From positions 248,001-312,000 of the forward strand of contig NC_013665.1 in NCBI RefSeq assembly GCF_000011005.1: DNA of 64,000 bases, in the 5' to 3' direction. Source of the DNA: Methanocella paludicola SANAE. GTDB taxonomy: Archaea; Halobacteriota; Methanocellia; Methanocellales; Methanocellaceae. The notes under the pieces were generated by a model. It did not search any database, was not told the origin of the DNA, and was given only the letters and a program-made list of their open reading frames with translations. Both the position numbers and the translations under genes were made by a program. The number at the start of each line of letters is the position of its first letter. The stretch's first letter is position 1. Below, piece by piece: positions 8,162-16,346 of this stretch.

Positions 8162-9391
8162 ATGACGAAGACAGATTCTCCAGCCGAACCTTTCGCGGAG
8201 CCCATGGCCCAGAGCCGGGACCTGGAAAAGGAGAAGCAATCCATTCAGGAAGAGCTTGACCTGCTAAAGCTCCAGTACGAGGAGCTGAAATCGAGGCTCT
8301 TCGAATCCACTATCATGAATAGTAATAATCTAAAGGAGATCCAGCGGCTTCAGCAGGAGGTCGCCCACCTCAGGAGGACTCCTTTATTCATCGCCACCGT
8401 CATCGAGATCGTCGATGGCGGAATGGTCTTACTCAGACAGCATGGCAATAACCAGGAAGTGCTCACCAAGCCTTCGGACGAGATCATGGGGAAGCTGACG
8501 CTGGGCACCCGCGTGGCCGTCAACAATTCATTAGCCGTCGTTAAGATCCTGGAGAAGCCGGCCGATGTCCGTGCGCGCGTCATGGAGGTCATCGAGGCCC
8601 CCGGCGTGAGCTACGAGGACATCGGAGGCCTGGAAGACCAGATCCGTGAGGTCGTCGAGACCGTCGAGCTGCCGCTCACCGAGCCCGAGCTGTTCGCCAG
8701 CGTGGGCATAGAGGCGCCCCGGGGCGTTCTGCTGTACGGCCCGCCGGGAACCGGTAAGACCTTACTGGCTAAGGCAGTGGCACATGCCTCGAAATCCACG
8801 TTCATCCGCATGTCGGGCTCAGAGCTGGTCCACAAGTTCATCGGCGAGGGAGCCCAGCTCGTGAGGGACCTATTCCAGATGGCCCGGGACAAGGCGCCGA
8901 GCATCATCTTCATCGATGAGCTGGACGCGGTCGGAGGCCGCAGGACGCACGACGGCACCACCGGCAGCGCCGAGGTCAACAGGACAATGATGCAATTGCT
9001 CTCCGAGATGGACGGCTTCACCGACAGGGGCAACGTCCGGATCATGGCGGCCACGAACCGCATCGACATGCTGGACCCCGCCATCCTGAGGCCCGGCCGG
9101 TTCGACCGGATAATCGAGATCCCCCTGCCCGACGATAAGGGCCGCGAGTCGATCTTCAAGATCCACACCCGGAAGATGACCATGGACGCCGACGTCGACG
9201 TGCCAAAAATCTTAAAAGAGATGACGGACGTCAGCGGCGCCGACATCAAGTCGATCGTGACCGAGGCCGGCATGTTCGCCATCCGCAGGCGGAGCAAGTC
9301 GGTCAGCGGCGACGACTTCGACAAGGCGATCAAGAAGGTCATCCACAAGGAAGAAGTGGCCGTTGCGCCGCCCAACACGGTGTACGCTTAA
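8162..9391 (+). CDS. pan: Proteasome-activating nucleotidase (PAN)
   Basis: The AAA+ ATPase that unfolds proteins and threads them into the archaeal 20S proteasome. An N-terminal coiled coil (about residues 15-65) precedes an OB-fold domain and the AAA module with Walker A GPPGTGKT, pore loop FIRMSGSELVHKFIGEGA, Walker B IIFIDELDA, sensor 1 AATNR and the arginine-finger region LRPGRFDRIIEIPLP. The C-terminal residues are VYA, close to the HbYX motif (hydrophobic-Tyr-x) that docks into and opens the proteasome gate. ATG at 8162 is chosen; in-frame GTG codons at 8144 and 8153 are alternatives. A stem-loop with a T-run follows at about 9400. Confidence 0.95.
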   Translation: MTKTDSPAEPFAEPMAQSRDLEKEKQSIQEELDLLKLQYEELKSRLFESTIMNSNNLKEIQRLQQEVAHLRRTPLFIATVIEIVDGGMVLLRQHGNNQEVLTKPSDEIMGKLTLGTRVAVNNSLAVVKILEKPADVRARVMEVIEAPGVSYEDIGGLEDQIREVVETVELPLTEPELFASVGIEAPRGVLLYGPPGTGKTLLAKAVAHASKSTFIRMSGSELVHKFIGEGAQLVRDLFQMARDKAPSIIFIDELDAVGGRRTHDGTTGSAEVNRTMMQLLSEMDGFTDRGNVRIMAATNRIDMLDPAILRPGRFDRIIEIPLPDDKGRESIFKIHTRKMTMDADVDVPKILKEMTDVSGADIKSIVTEAGMFAIRRRSKSVSGDDFDKAIKKVIHKEEVAVAPPNTVYA

Positions 9392-9399
9392 AATTAGAA

Positions 9400-9430
9400 C
9401 GGGGCTGCAAAGCCCCCATATCCTTTTTCA
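9400..9430 (+). terminator. Stem-loop after PAN
   Basis: Six-base inverted repeat GGGGCT-gcaa-AGCCCC (9401-9416) followed shortly by a T-rich stretch (ccatatccttttt). It lies between the stop of PAN and the convergent end of the PEP-utilising gene, so it could end transcripts from the left. The T-run is not immediate. Confidence 0.45.
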
Positions 9431-9437
9431 TTCTAAG

Positions 9438-12098
9438 TTAATCCAGTATTTGCACGAACCCTTCGTTCCCATTCACCCGGATCCGGGCTCCGTCCTTGAT
9501 GAGGCTCGTAGCATTCTCCGCTCCCACGACCGCGGGTATGCCGTATTCCCGGGCGATGACCGAGCCGTGCGTCATCATGCCCCCGACCTCCGTGACGAGG
9601 CCTTTCGCCGAATTAAAAAGCGGCGTCCACCCCGGGTCCGTATACGGCGCGACCAGGATCTCTCCCGGGCTGAGTTTCGCATCCTCCGGCTTCAGGACGA
9701 TCCGGGCTATGCCCTCCACGACACCTGCGGAAGCGGGCGTGCCTATGATGGCACCCTCGGGCTCTCCTGTAGCCTGGCGCTTGCCCGTAATGGCCTCCCC
9801 TTCGCTCGTCATGACCCGGGGCGGCGTCAGCTTTTGGAATTGCTCTCGTTGCTTTTCCCGCAATGCGACGATCTCCCCTACGTTACCCGAAAAATGGCCC
9901 TCTTCCAGCGCTAATAGCTCGTCCAGCGACAGGTAGAACACGTCCTTCTCTCGCGCCAGGATGCCCGCTTCGACCAAGCTCCTTGCCTCGCCCAAAATGC
10001 CCTGCCTGAACACGTAAAATTGCTGCATGATCAAGTATTTGGGATATTCACGCATGCCCATCAGGTTCCTGTACACGTGGATGAGCCGGGACATCGCTTT
10101 CGCCTTGAAAAAGCCTAGCCTGGCCTTCCCCATGTCCGAAAGAATCTCAGCTGCGGCCAGGTTGGCATCCTCCTCTCCGCGCTCGAACCTCTCGCGGTGC
10201 TCCCCGGGACCGACGCTTCTGATGTGGCTCAGGATCGGGGGAACAAGCAGCGCGGGAGAATCCTTCCACCGGGGATTCGTAATGTCGATCTCCCCTGGGC
10301 TCCGCACGCCATACTGATCCATGAAACGGTCCAGAGCTCGTTTGAACTCGGCCCCGCCGTCGACTTCGAGCAGGCCGGCGTAGAACGTCTCATCTTTGGC
10401 CCTACGCAGGTAATCGACGACCTCAGGATACTTCCTGGCCACATCGGCGAGGTCGCCGACCGCCAGGCCGCTATCGGTGGTGACGTTGCCGGGCAGCGAC
10501 CTGTTCAGCCGGCTGAACATGTGAGCGCCCTGCTTTTCACCATACTGGCTTTTTAACATGCCATGAATGATCCTGGATGACGGGATGGCGGCGATCAGGT
10601 AGGGGAACACCATCGGGAATAGAGTTGGCAGTAGCTTCTCCAGACCATCCTGTATCAGCCTGATCCGCACGGGCCCCGATACGCTCGAGATTTCCCTTTC
10701 CCGGGCAATCCATAATTGCCCCGTAGAGGCGACAAGGTAATCCCTTCCCCTGGCCGGGTCCGCGAAGAGCACGATGAGGATCGCTTTGCCGATGCCCGGC
10801 AAAACGGCGAGGGCCGCTTTTATCAGGGTGCCGATCTTAATGCGTTTAGCGCGCCGGAAGTCGCTGCGGCCGAACACTTCTCTCAGCGAGGCCGCCATCC
10901 TCTCATCGAACATGACGGCCAGTATCCGCGGCGCCAAATGCTGAGCGGGCCTGAGCACAAGCAGTGGCGTCGGGTCGATGAACAGCCGCCCGCCGGCCTC
11001 GACGACGATATCGCTCTCGGGGGAAGGCTTAGCGAACTTCAGGAACGACTTCAGGACGGAAATGCCCAGGGGACGTATCGGGTCCATCATCATCTGCACG
11101 TGCCCGAACGAGATGAGCACGTGCAGGCCATCGCCCGCAATGCGGGGGACGGGGAACAGGGTAGTGATGGGCCGGCTCTGGAGAACGTAGAGCTTCCCGT
11201 CGGCCAGGCACCATTCGATGTCCTGCTCCGTGCCGTAATGGGCCTCGATCCCCTCGCCGAGCCTGGCAAGTTCGACGATCTTTTCATCCGACAGCGCCTG
11301 CGCTTCTTGCCTTTCGGGCGGAATGTCTTTCTTGACCGTCCCTCCTTCGGGGAGGGGTGAGATCGCGACGGCCTTTTTCGCTATCCGCTTTTCCACGATG
11401 ACGCCCGAGCGTACCTTGTAATGGTCGGCGGTGACTACCCCGGACACGAGCGCCTCACCCAGGCCGAAGCTTGCGTCGATGGAGGCCGTCCTGCGGCGGC
11501 CGGTGATGGGGTCCGCCGTGAACAGGATGCCCGACACTTCCGGAAAGACCATCTCCTGGACGACGACAGAAATATAGACCCGGCCGTGGCCGAACCCGCT
11601 CCTCGCCCGGTACGAGATGGCGCGGTCCGTGAACAGGGAAGCCCAACAGTCCCGGATCGCATGAAGCATCCGCTCCCCGTCCCGGACGTTCAAGTATGTC
11701 TCCTGCTGCCCCGCGAACGACGCCGTCGGCAAGTCCTCCGCCGTGGCGCTGGAGCGTACTGCGTATGCTTTATCCTCGCCCGTCAGCTTCCACGCCTCCA
11801 GGATGCTTTCCCGGATATCGTCGGGCATTTGATGCGACCTCAGACATTTCCTGACGCTCTCCCCGAGCTCGTGGATCCGCCCGAGATCATCATGCCGTAT
11901 GCCCTCGAGCAGATCGATCAGCTCATCCATCTCTTCGCAGGAGCGTATGAATTTCCGGTATGCAGCCGTCGTAATACAAAATCCTCCGGGGACCGGATAG
12001 CCCGCTTTCGTCATCTCGCCCAGGCTAGACCCTTTTCCACCGACCTCCGGTAAGGATGCCTTATCGATCTCGCTAAAGTACAGCACGTATCTTTCCAT
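9438..12098 (-). CDS. Rifampicin phosphotransferase-like PEP/pyruvate-utilising enzyme
   Basis: An 886-residue protein with the domain order of rifampicin phosphotransferases, not of PEP synthase. An N-terminal ATP-grasp domain (VGGKGSSLGEMTKAG at about residue 15; VRSSATAEDLPTASFAGQQ at about 115) is followed by a long middle region and ends with the swivelling phosphohistidine domain (GGMMTHGSVIAREYG, active His in THGS). PEP synthase and PPDK carry this histidine in the middle and end in a TIM barrel, which is missing here. ATG at 12098 (MERYVLYFS) is chosen because the longer reading frame would cross a terminator-like hairpin at 12157-12185. Substrate is unknown; antibiotic inactivation is only a family analogy. 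Confidence 0.75.
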   Translation of the reverse strand: MERYVLYFSEIDKASLPEVGGKGSSLGEMTKAGYPVPGGFCITTAAYRKFIRSCEEMDELIDLLEGIRHDDLGRIHELGESVRKCLRSHQMPDDIRESILEAWKLTGEDKAYAVRSSATAEDLPTASFAGQQETYLNVRDGERMLHAIRDCWASLFTDRAISYRARSGFGHGRVYISVVVQEMVFPEVSGILFTADPITGRRRTASIDASFGLGEALVSGVVTADHYKVRSGVIVEKRIAKKAVAISPLPEGGTVKKDIPPERQEAQALSDEKIVELARLGEGIEAHYGTEQDIEWCLADGKLYVLQSRPITTLFPVPRIAGDGLHVLISFGHVQMMMDPIRPLGISVLKSFLKFAKPSPESDIVVEAGGRLFIDPTPLLVLRPAQHLAPRILAVMFDERMAASLREVFGRSDFRRAKRIKIGTLIKAALAVLPGIGKAILIVLFADPARGRDYLVASTGQLWIAREREISSVSGPVRIRLIQDGLEKLLPTLFPMVFPYLIAAIPSSRIIHGMLKSQYGEKQGAHMFSRLNRSLPGNVTTDSGLAVGDLADVARKYPEVVDYLRRAKDETFYAGLLEVDGGAEFKRALDRFMDQYGVRSPGEIDITNPRWKDSPALLVPPILSHIRSVGPGEHRERFERGEEDANLAAAEILSDMGKARLGFFKAKAMSRLIHVYRNLMGMREYPKYLIMQQFYVFRQGILGEARSLVEAGILAREKDVFYLSLDELLALEEGHFSGNVGEIVALREKQREQFQKLTPPRVMTSEGEAITGKRQATGEPEGAIIGTPASAGVVEGIARIVLKPEDAKLSPGEILVAPYTDPGWTPLFNSAKGLVTEVGGMMTHGSVIAREYGIPAVVGAENATSLIKDGARIRVNGNEGFVQILD

Positions 12099-12156
12099 TC
12101 GAATCGCCCTGTCGCGGACGGCTTCTGCTATCTTCGACAATATGTGGTCCAGGCAT

Positions 12157-12185
12157 AAAAAAGCTGGCGGCTCATGGGAGCCGCC
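12157..12185 (-). terminator. Terminator of the ABC exporter operon
   Basis: On the minus strand, directly after the permease stop (12188), an eight-base stem (GGCGGCTC / GAGCCGCC, 12166-12185) is followed by six T (12162-12157). It fits intrinsic-type termination of the two-gene ABC operon and lies in the leader of the next minus-strand gene, arguing for the ATG start at 12098 there. Confidence 0.6.
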
Positions 12186-12187
12186 GC

Positions 12188-13699
12188 TCACTGGAGCCGC
12201 TTATTCAGGCTCAGCGCCGACAGGGCCACCATCACCACGGCGAACGCGAGCAGGACCACGATATCGATCAACACGTCCCCGAGCCCCAGGCCCCTCACCA
12301 TGATGTTCTGCAGCGCATCGTTGGCGTAGGTCAGCGGCATGAGGTACGAGAAGACCTGCAGATAGTTCGGAAGCGTCGATATGGGCCAGAACATGCCATC
12401 CAGGAAGATCTGGGGCAGGATAAGCAGCGGTATGAACTGGACCGCCTGGAGCTCGTTCTTCGCGAACGACGAGCAGAATATGCCCAGGTTCACGCTCACC
12501 AGCGTGACCAGCAATTGCAGCGCAACGACGTCGTAAATGTTCCCGACGATCTTCACGTTGAGCACGAAGACGGCGAATGCCAGGATAATCATGGATTGAA
12601 TTATGGCGAAAACGCTGAATCCCAGCATGTAGCCCAGGATGATCTCCGAACGCGTTATGGGCGAAACCAATAACCGCTCGAAGGTGCCGAACGACCTCTC
12701 CCGCAGGAACGTAACGCCCGTAAAGATGAAGATGAACGCGAAGGCAATGACGCCCAGCAAGTAAGGCGCGAACAGGTCGAGCATGGCGAAGCCGTCGCCG
12801 TAGATGACCGATGAGTCGACGTTCACGGTGAAGTCGTTCTTCTTAACATTCGACAGGGCTGCCACGGTGGCGTTCTGCAGCTTCGAGCTCAGGAGCGACA
12901 GCCCCTGCTGGTACGCCGAGATGTTCCTGGGGTCGGGCGCCATGGCCATGACACTCAGGTTCACCGCGTGCTCCTCGTATATGTCCCGGGTGAAGTCCGG
13001 CCCTATCACGAGAGCGGCGTTGAGCTTTTTATCCTTGATGGACTGGTTCACGTCGGGCCCTTCAAGGCTGACGACGGTCAGGTTACCCTGTTCCAGCAGC
13101 TCGTATATGAGCGTGTCAGAGAGTATGATGCCGTCCAGGCCCTCGTCCTGGTTAAGCACGCCGATGCGGAGCGATGTGTTCGTGAGGTTACCGGCGGGCA
13201 TAGCCGGCAGGCTCAGGTTCATGCTGAACCCCGCGCCCCCCTGCATGGCGGACGTGAGCGCCGCTATGGTCGCGTTATGGGCCTTCATGTTGACGGAGGC
13301 CGACTTGCCCTGGTCGGTGCCCTCCGTGACGATGGAGGCGTAAACGGTCTGGTCCACCAGCACGTCCTCCGTGAACCCGGGGCCGAAGATGATGGCGCCG
13401 TCGATCTTTTTGTCCTTGAGCGACTGGTTAACGTCCGCACGGCTCAGCTCGACGACGGTGATGTTGCCCTGTTCCCTGAGCTTGTCGACCACGTCGTGCG
13501 AGAGCATCACACTACCCAGGCCCAGATCCTCGTTCACCACGCCGATGGTCACGACTTGCGTGGTACTCGCCGTATAGAAGTAGCCCAGCAGGGCCATGAC
13601 GATGGAGGGAACAATGATTATGAGACCGAAAGTACGCTTATCACGAAGGCACTGGGTGATGATGCGCCTTGCCAGCGAAAGTATTCGCAGCGGGCTCAC
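12188..13699 (-). CDS. ABC-2 type exporter permease with large external domain
   Basis: A 503-residue permease. One transmembrane helix near residues 22-42 is followed by a large extracytoplasmic region (about 45-300) and five further helices in the C-terminal half. The external region contains an internal duplication: VVTIGVVNEDLGLGSVMLSH and LRIGVLNQDEGLDGIILSDT, each followed by DKL/YEL, TVV.L, D.NQS, and KK..GA.I/LVIGP.F. The membrane half has LRERSFGTFERLLVSPITRSE, the usual ABC-2 linker. It overlaps the ATPase gene by four bases. Substrates of this group include drugs, lipids or peptides; none can be assigned. Confidence 0.85.
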   Translation of the reverse strand: MSPLRILSLARRIITQCLRDKRTFGLIIIVPSIVMALLGYFYTASTTQVVTIGVVNEDLGLGSVMLSHDVVDKLREQGNITVVELSRADVNQSLKDKKIDGAIIFGPGFTEDVLVDQTVYASIVTEGTDQGKSASVNMKAHNATIAALTSAMQGGAGFSMNLSLPAMPAGNLTNTSLRIGVLNQDEGLDGIILSDTLIYELLEQGNLTVVSLEGPDVNQSIKDKKLNAALVIGPDFTRDIYEEHAVNLSVMAMAPDPRNISAYQQGLSLLSSKLQNATVAALSNVKKNDFTVNVDSSVIYGDGFAMLDLFAPYLLGVIAFAFIFIFTGVTFLRERSFGTFERLLVSPITRSEIILGYMLGFSVFAIIQSMIILAFAVFVLNVKIVGNIYDVVALQLLVTLVSVNLGIFCSSFAKNELQAVQFIPLLILPQIFLDGMFWPISTLPNYLQVFSYLMPLTYANDALQNIMVRGLGLGDVLIDIVVLLAFAVVMVALSALSLNKRLQ

Positions 13700-14454
13700 T
13701 GGCCTCCCTCCGAAAACTTCATGAACGCGGCCTCCAGGTTATCGCAGCTCGTGTACTCTTTTAATTCGGCAGGCGAGCCCTCGATGAGCTTCCTGCCATC
13801 ACGAATAAATGCAAGCCGGTTACAGTGCTCGGCCTCGTCCATGACGTGTGTGGATACGATGAGAGTGACGCCTTCATTGTTCAAGTAGTGGAAGTACTTC
13901 CAGAGTTCGCACCTCAACTGCGGATCCACGCCCACGGTGGGCTCGTCGAGGAAGAGCAGCTTCGGCCGATGGACGAGCACGCAGGCCATGGAGGCCCGCT
14001 TTCGCATGCCCCCCGATATAGTGCTCACGATGCTGTTCTGGCGGTCCGACAGGCGCGTGATATCCAGGATATCGTCGATGCACTTCTCCCGCTCGTGGCC
14101 CTGCTGCCCATAGAGCGAGGCGAAGAACCTGACGTTCTCCCGTATCGTGAGGTCGCTGTAGAGCGCGTCCATCTGGGTCATGTAGCCGATGGAGAGGTTA
14201 TTCCGCCGGTCGGGCTGTCTCCGGCCCATGACGCTGGCGCTCCCTCCCGTGGGCTTCAGCAGCCCGCAGAGAATCCGTATCAGCGTGGTCTTCCCGGCGC
14301 CATTGGGGCCGAGCAGGCCGTAGTTCTCGCCGTAAGGGATCTTCAGGTCGACATTGTCGAGCGCCGTGATCTTGCCGAAACGCATGGACAGGGCCGAGCA
14401 ATCGATGATGTATTCTTCCGTTCTCTTTTCCATGGCCGCTTCTTGTCTCAACAT
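13696..14454 (-). CDS. ABC transporter ATP-binding protein (drug/ABC-2 type)
   Basis: A 252-residue ATPase with Walker A LLGPNGAGKTTL, Q-loop MTQMDALYSDLTIRENVRFF, signature TISGGMRKRAS, Walker B LLFLDEPTVGVDP and H-loop VSTHVMDEAE. It pairs with the ABC-2 permease whose ATG overlaps its stop by four bases. It is transcribed divergently from a TrmB-like regulator, with a tandem 22-base repeat between them. The first ATG has a TGAGG sequence 8 bases upstream; an ATG eight codons later (MEKRTEEY) is an alternative start. Confidence 0.9.
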   Translation of the reverse strand: MLRQEAAMEKRTEEYIIDCSALSMRFGKITALDNVDLKIPYGENYGLLGPNGAGKTTLIRILCGLLKPTGGSASVMGRRQPDRRNNLSIGYMTQMDALYSDLTIRENVRFFASLYGQQGHEREKCIDDILDITRLSDRQNSIVSTISGGMRKRASMACVLVHRPKLLFLDEPTVGVDPQLRCELWKYFHYLNNEGVTLIVSTHVMDEAEHCNRLAFIRDGRKLIEGSPAELKEYTSCDNLEAAFMKFSEGGQ

Positions 14455-14470
14455 TTTTCTGCCTCAGGGC

Positions 14471-14533
14471 TGGTAGTTTTACCAGTTACTACTAATAGGC
14501 TAAACTATAAATACTAATAGGCTAAACTATAAA
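14471..14533. promoter_or_regulatory. Tandem 22-base repeat with TATA-like core, candidate operator
   Basis: Two perfect adjacent copies of a 22-base unit (14490-14511 and 14512-14533; unit starts TACTAATAGG and ends CTATAAA) lie between the divergent ABC exporter operon and the TrmB-type gene. Each copy contains CTATAAATA-like sequence that could serve as a TATA element. A small inverted repeat TGGTA-gttt-TACCA sits next to it (about 14471-14484). A 22-base period is close to two helical turns, so a dimeric regulator could bind the same face twice. Binding is inferred. Confidence 0.55.
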
Positions 14534-14567
14534 TAAGTTGTGTGGAGTAGTAATATTTAGAACTACC

Positions 14568-15359
14568 ATGAACTCCATCTCAAACGGCCTGGTCGAGTCG
14601 CTGAAGATGCTGGGCCTCACCGAGTACGAGGCGAAGGTCTATTCGGCGCTCGTGATGTTCGACCGCGCCGAGGTCAAGCAGGTGTACGAATATTTAGACG
14701 CTCCCAAGCCGAGCGTCTACCAGAGCTTACGGTCATTGACCGATAAGGGCCTCGTGCAGGTAGTTAATTCCAAGCCGGCCATCTACCGGGCCACGCCTCC
14801 GAAAATAGCGATAAAGCACATGATGGAGGCCCACAGGAAAGCCGAGGACATGGCACTGCAGGAACTGGAGGAGATCGAGAAAAGCAGGGTGGAGAGCGAC
14901 TATCCCGACGTGCTCTGGACTCTGTACGGCGAGGAGAACATTGAGCATAAGATGGAAGAGATGCTGGGTAAGGCGAAGCACTCCCTTGTGATGATACTTC
15001 CGCGGGACCACGTCCATTATCTCGACATGCTCCGTGGAAAGGACATTTCTGCTGAGCTCATCGTCTTCGGGAGCGACGTAAAGGCCGCGGTGGAGTCTTA
15101 TGGGCTAAAAAATGCGAAGGTCCACGATGCATTCAGTATAGACCTGTCCGATCTGCATATGCTGTTAAAATATTTCGAGGCATTCCCGCTGCCGCCCGAC
15201 AGGATCGATAAGTTCCTGCTAGTGGCCGCCGATAACCAGGAGTTCATGTACATCCCTCCGATACCCGGCCCCATCCCGTCGGGCATGACGTCACGCAACC
15301 AGTTCGTCCTGGCGCTGATGAACACGGTGTTCCACATACTCTGGGACCGCACCTCGTGA
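14568..15359 (+). CDS. TrmB-family transcriptional regulator
   Basis: A 264-residue protein with an N-terminal winged helix (about residues 5-70; LGLTEYEAKVYSALVMFDRAEVKQVYEYL and PKPSVYQSLRSLTDKGLVQ show the helix-turn-helix, cut here to family landmarks), then a linker helix and a C-terminal effector-type domain with no obvious sugar-binding signature. TrmB proteins control sugar transport and other genes in archaea. It is divergent from an ABC exporter and probably controls it and itself through the repeats just upstream. ATG at 14568 is preferred over the in-frame TTG at 14538, since the TATA-like element ends at about 14536. Confidence 0.85.
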   Translation: MNSISNGLVESLKMLGLTEYEAKVYSALVMFDRAEVKQVYEYLDAPKPSVYQSLRSLTDKGLVQVVNSKPAIYRATPPKIAIKHMMEAHRKAEDMALQELEEIEKSRVESDYPDVLWTLYGEENIEHKMEEMLGKAKHSLVMILPRDHVHYLDMLRGKDISAELIVFGSDVKAAVESYGLKNAKVHDAFSIDLSDLHMLLKYFEAFPLPPDRIDKFLLVAADNQEFMYIPPIPGPIPSGMTSRNQFVLALMNTVFHILWDRTS

Positions 15360-15383
15360 ATCATAGAAGTGCGAAGCTACGGA

Positions 15384-15420
15384 GTGGCCTCATCCGGCCA
15401 CGTCATAGGTTGATTCTTTT
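15384..15420 (+). terminator. Stem-loop after the TrmB-type gene
   Basis: Six-base stem GTGGCC / GGCCAC (15384-15401) followed after 13 bases by a T-rich run (ATTCTTTTT). It fits a weak terminator after the regulator gene and before the GGGPS gene. Confidence 0.35.
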
Positions 15421-15483
15421 TCGGGCAAAGGGCAAATTATATAATGCAACGTGCCTAACACCAATTCCATCAGAAGGTAAACC

Positions 15484-16164
15484 ATGATCGACTGGAAGAA
15501 GTGGAGGCACGTGACCAAGCTGGACCCGGACAAGCCCATTACGCCGAAGGCGGTGGCGGAGATAGTGGACTCCGGGACGGACGCCATCATGGTCTCCGGC
15601 ACGCAGAACATCACGAAGGAGAACGTCGCCCGCCTCGTGGACATGCTCGCCCAGTATAATATACCCAAGGTGCTCGAGCCCGCCGGCACGCCCGGCATGA
15701 GGAGCGACCTGGACTTCGCGTTCATACCGTCCGTCTTCAACACGAAAAACCCCAAGTGGCTCGTGGGCGCGCACAAGGACTTCGTGCGCGACTTTCAGAT
15801 CGATTACTGGGATAAGATCATACCCGAGGCGTACATCGTCCTCAACCCCTTCTCCGCGGTCGCCCTCGTTACCCGGGCGCAGACGGGCCTGGGCCCTAAG
15901 GACGCGGCCGCGTATGCCGAGGTCGCCGACCGGTTCTTCAACTTCCCCATCGTGTACGTCGAGTACAGCGGCGTCTTTGGTAATCCGGAATTGGTTAAGG
16001 CAGTTAAAGAAAAGTTGCACAACTCGGTCCTCTACTATGGCGGGGGCATCGACTGCCGCGAAAAAGCCGAGCAGATGGCGAAGTACGCGAACACCATCGT
16101 GGTGGGCAACGCAGTCTACAAGAAGGGCGGCGTCGAGATGCTCAAAGAGACCATAGTCAAATAG
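15484..16164 (+). CDS. Geranylgeranylglyceryl phosphate synthase
   Basis: A 226-residue (beta-alpha)8 enzyme of the PcrB/GGGPS family that joins geranylgeranyl diphosphate to glycerol-1-phosphate, the first ether bond in archaeal membrane lipids. Diagnostic parts are DWKKWRHVTKLDPDKP at the start, SGTDAIMVSGTQNIT, VLEPAGTPGMRSDLD, the YVEYSGVFGNP segment and the phosphate-binding YYGGGIDCREKAEQM with VVGNAVY. Length fits the group I enzymes. It stands alone between a stem-loop and tRNA-His. Confidence 0.92.
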   Translation: MIDWKKWRHVTKLDPDKPITPKAVAEIVDSGTDAIMVSGTQNITKENVARLVDMLAQYNIPKVLEPAGTPGMRSDLDFAFIPSVFNTKNPKWLVGAHKDFVRDFQIDYWDKIIPEAYIVLNPFSAVALVTRAQTGLGPKDAAAYAEVADRFFNFPIVYVEYSGVFGNPELVKAVKEKLHNSVLYYGGGIDCREKAEQMAKYANTIVVGNAVYKKGGVEMLKETIVK

Positions 16165-16189
16165 CGCTTTTTGGCCTGCGGATAACCAT

Positions 16190-16202
16190 AAGCTTTATAT
16201 TT
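16190..16202 (+). promoter_or_regulatory. TATA element of tRNA-His
   Basis: AAGCTTTATATTT lies 28-40 bases upstream of the mature tRNA-His 5' end, the expected distance for an archaeal TATA box when the precursor has a short leader. Confidence 0.5.
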
Positions 16203-16229
16203 CTGCACACTGCTTATGAAGATGCACTA

Positions 16230-16302
16230 GCCGGGATAGGGTAGTTGGCAATCCTATGGGACTGTGGATCCTTTGAGCCGGGTTCGAATCCCGGTCCCGG
16301 CC
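16230..16302 (+). tRNA. tRNA-His (anticodon GTG)
   Basis: A 73-base cloverleaf: acceptor stem GCCGGGA / TCCCGGC, D arm, anticodon loop CTGTGGA with anticodon GTG, variable loop of four bases, and T arm CCGGG-TTCGAAT-CCCGG. The discriminator base is C (16302), the mark of tRNA-His. No CCA is encoded. The base before the acceptor (16229) is A, so the G-1 needed by histidyl-tRNA synthetase is not encoded and would have to be added after transcription. Confidence 0.93.
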
Positions 16303-16346
16303 CTAACTTTTAACAAAGGTTTTTGCACGGCAGCGAAAGGTAACAG

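Noticed and set aside
12099-12191. N-terminal extension of the PEP-utilising protein
   Set aside because: It would be encoded across a terminator hairpin and shows no similarity to the family start.
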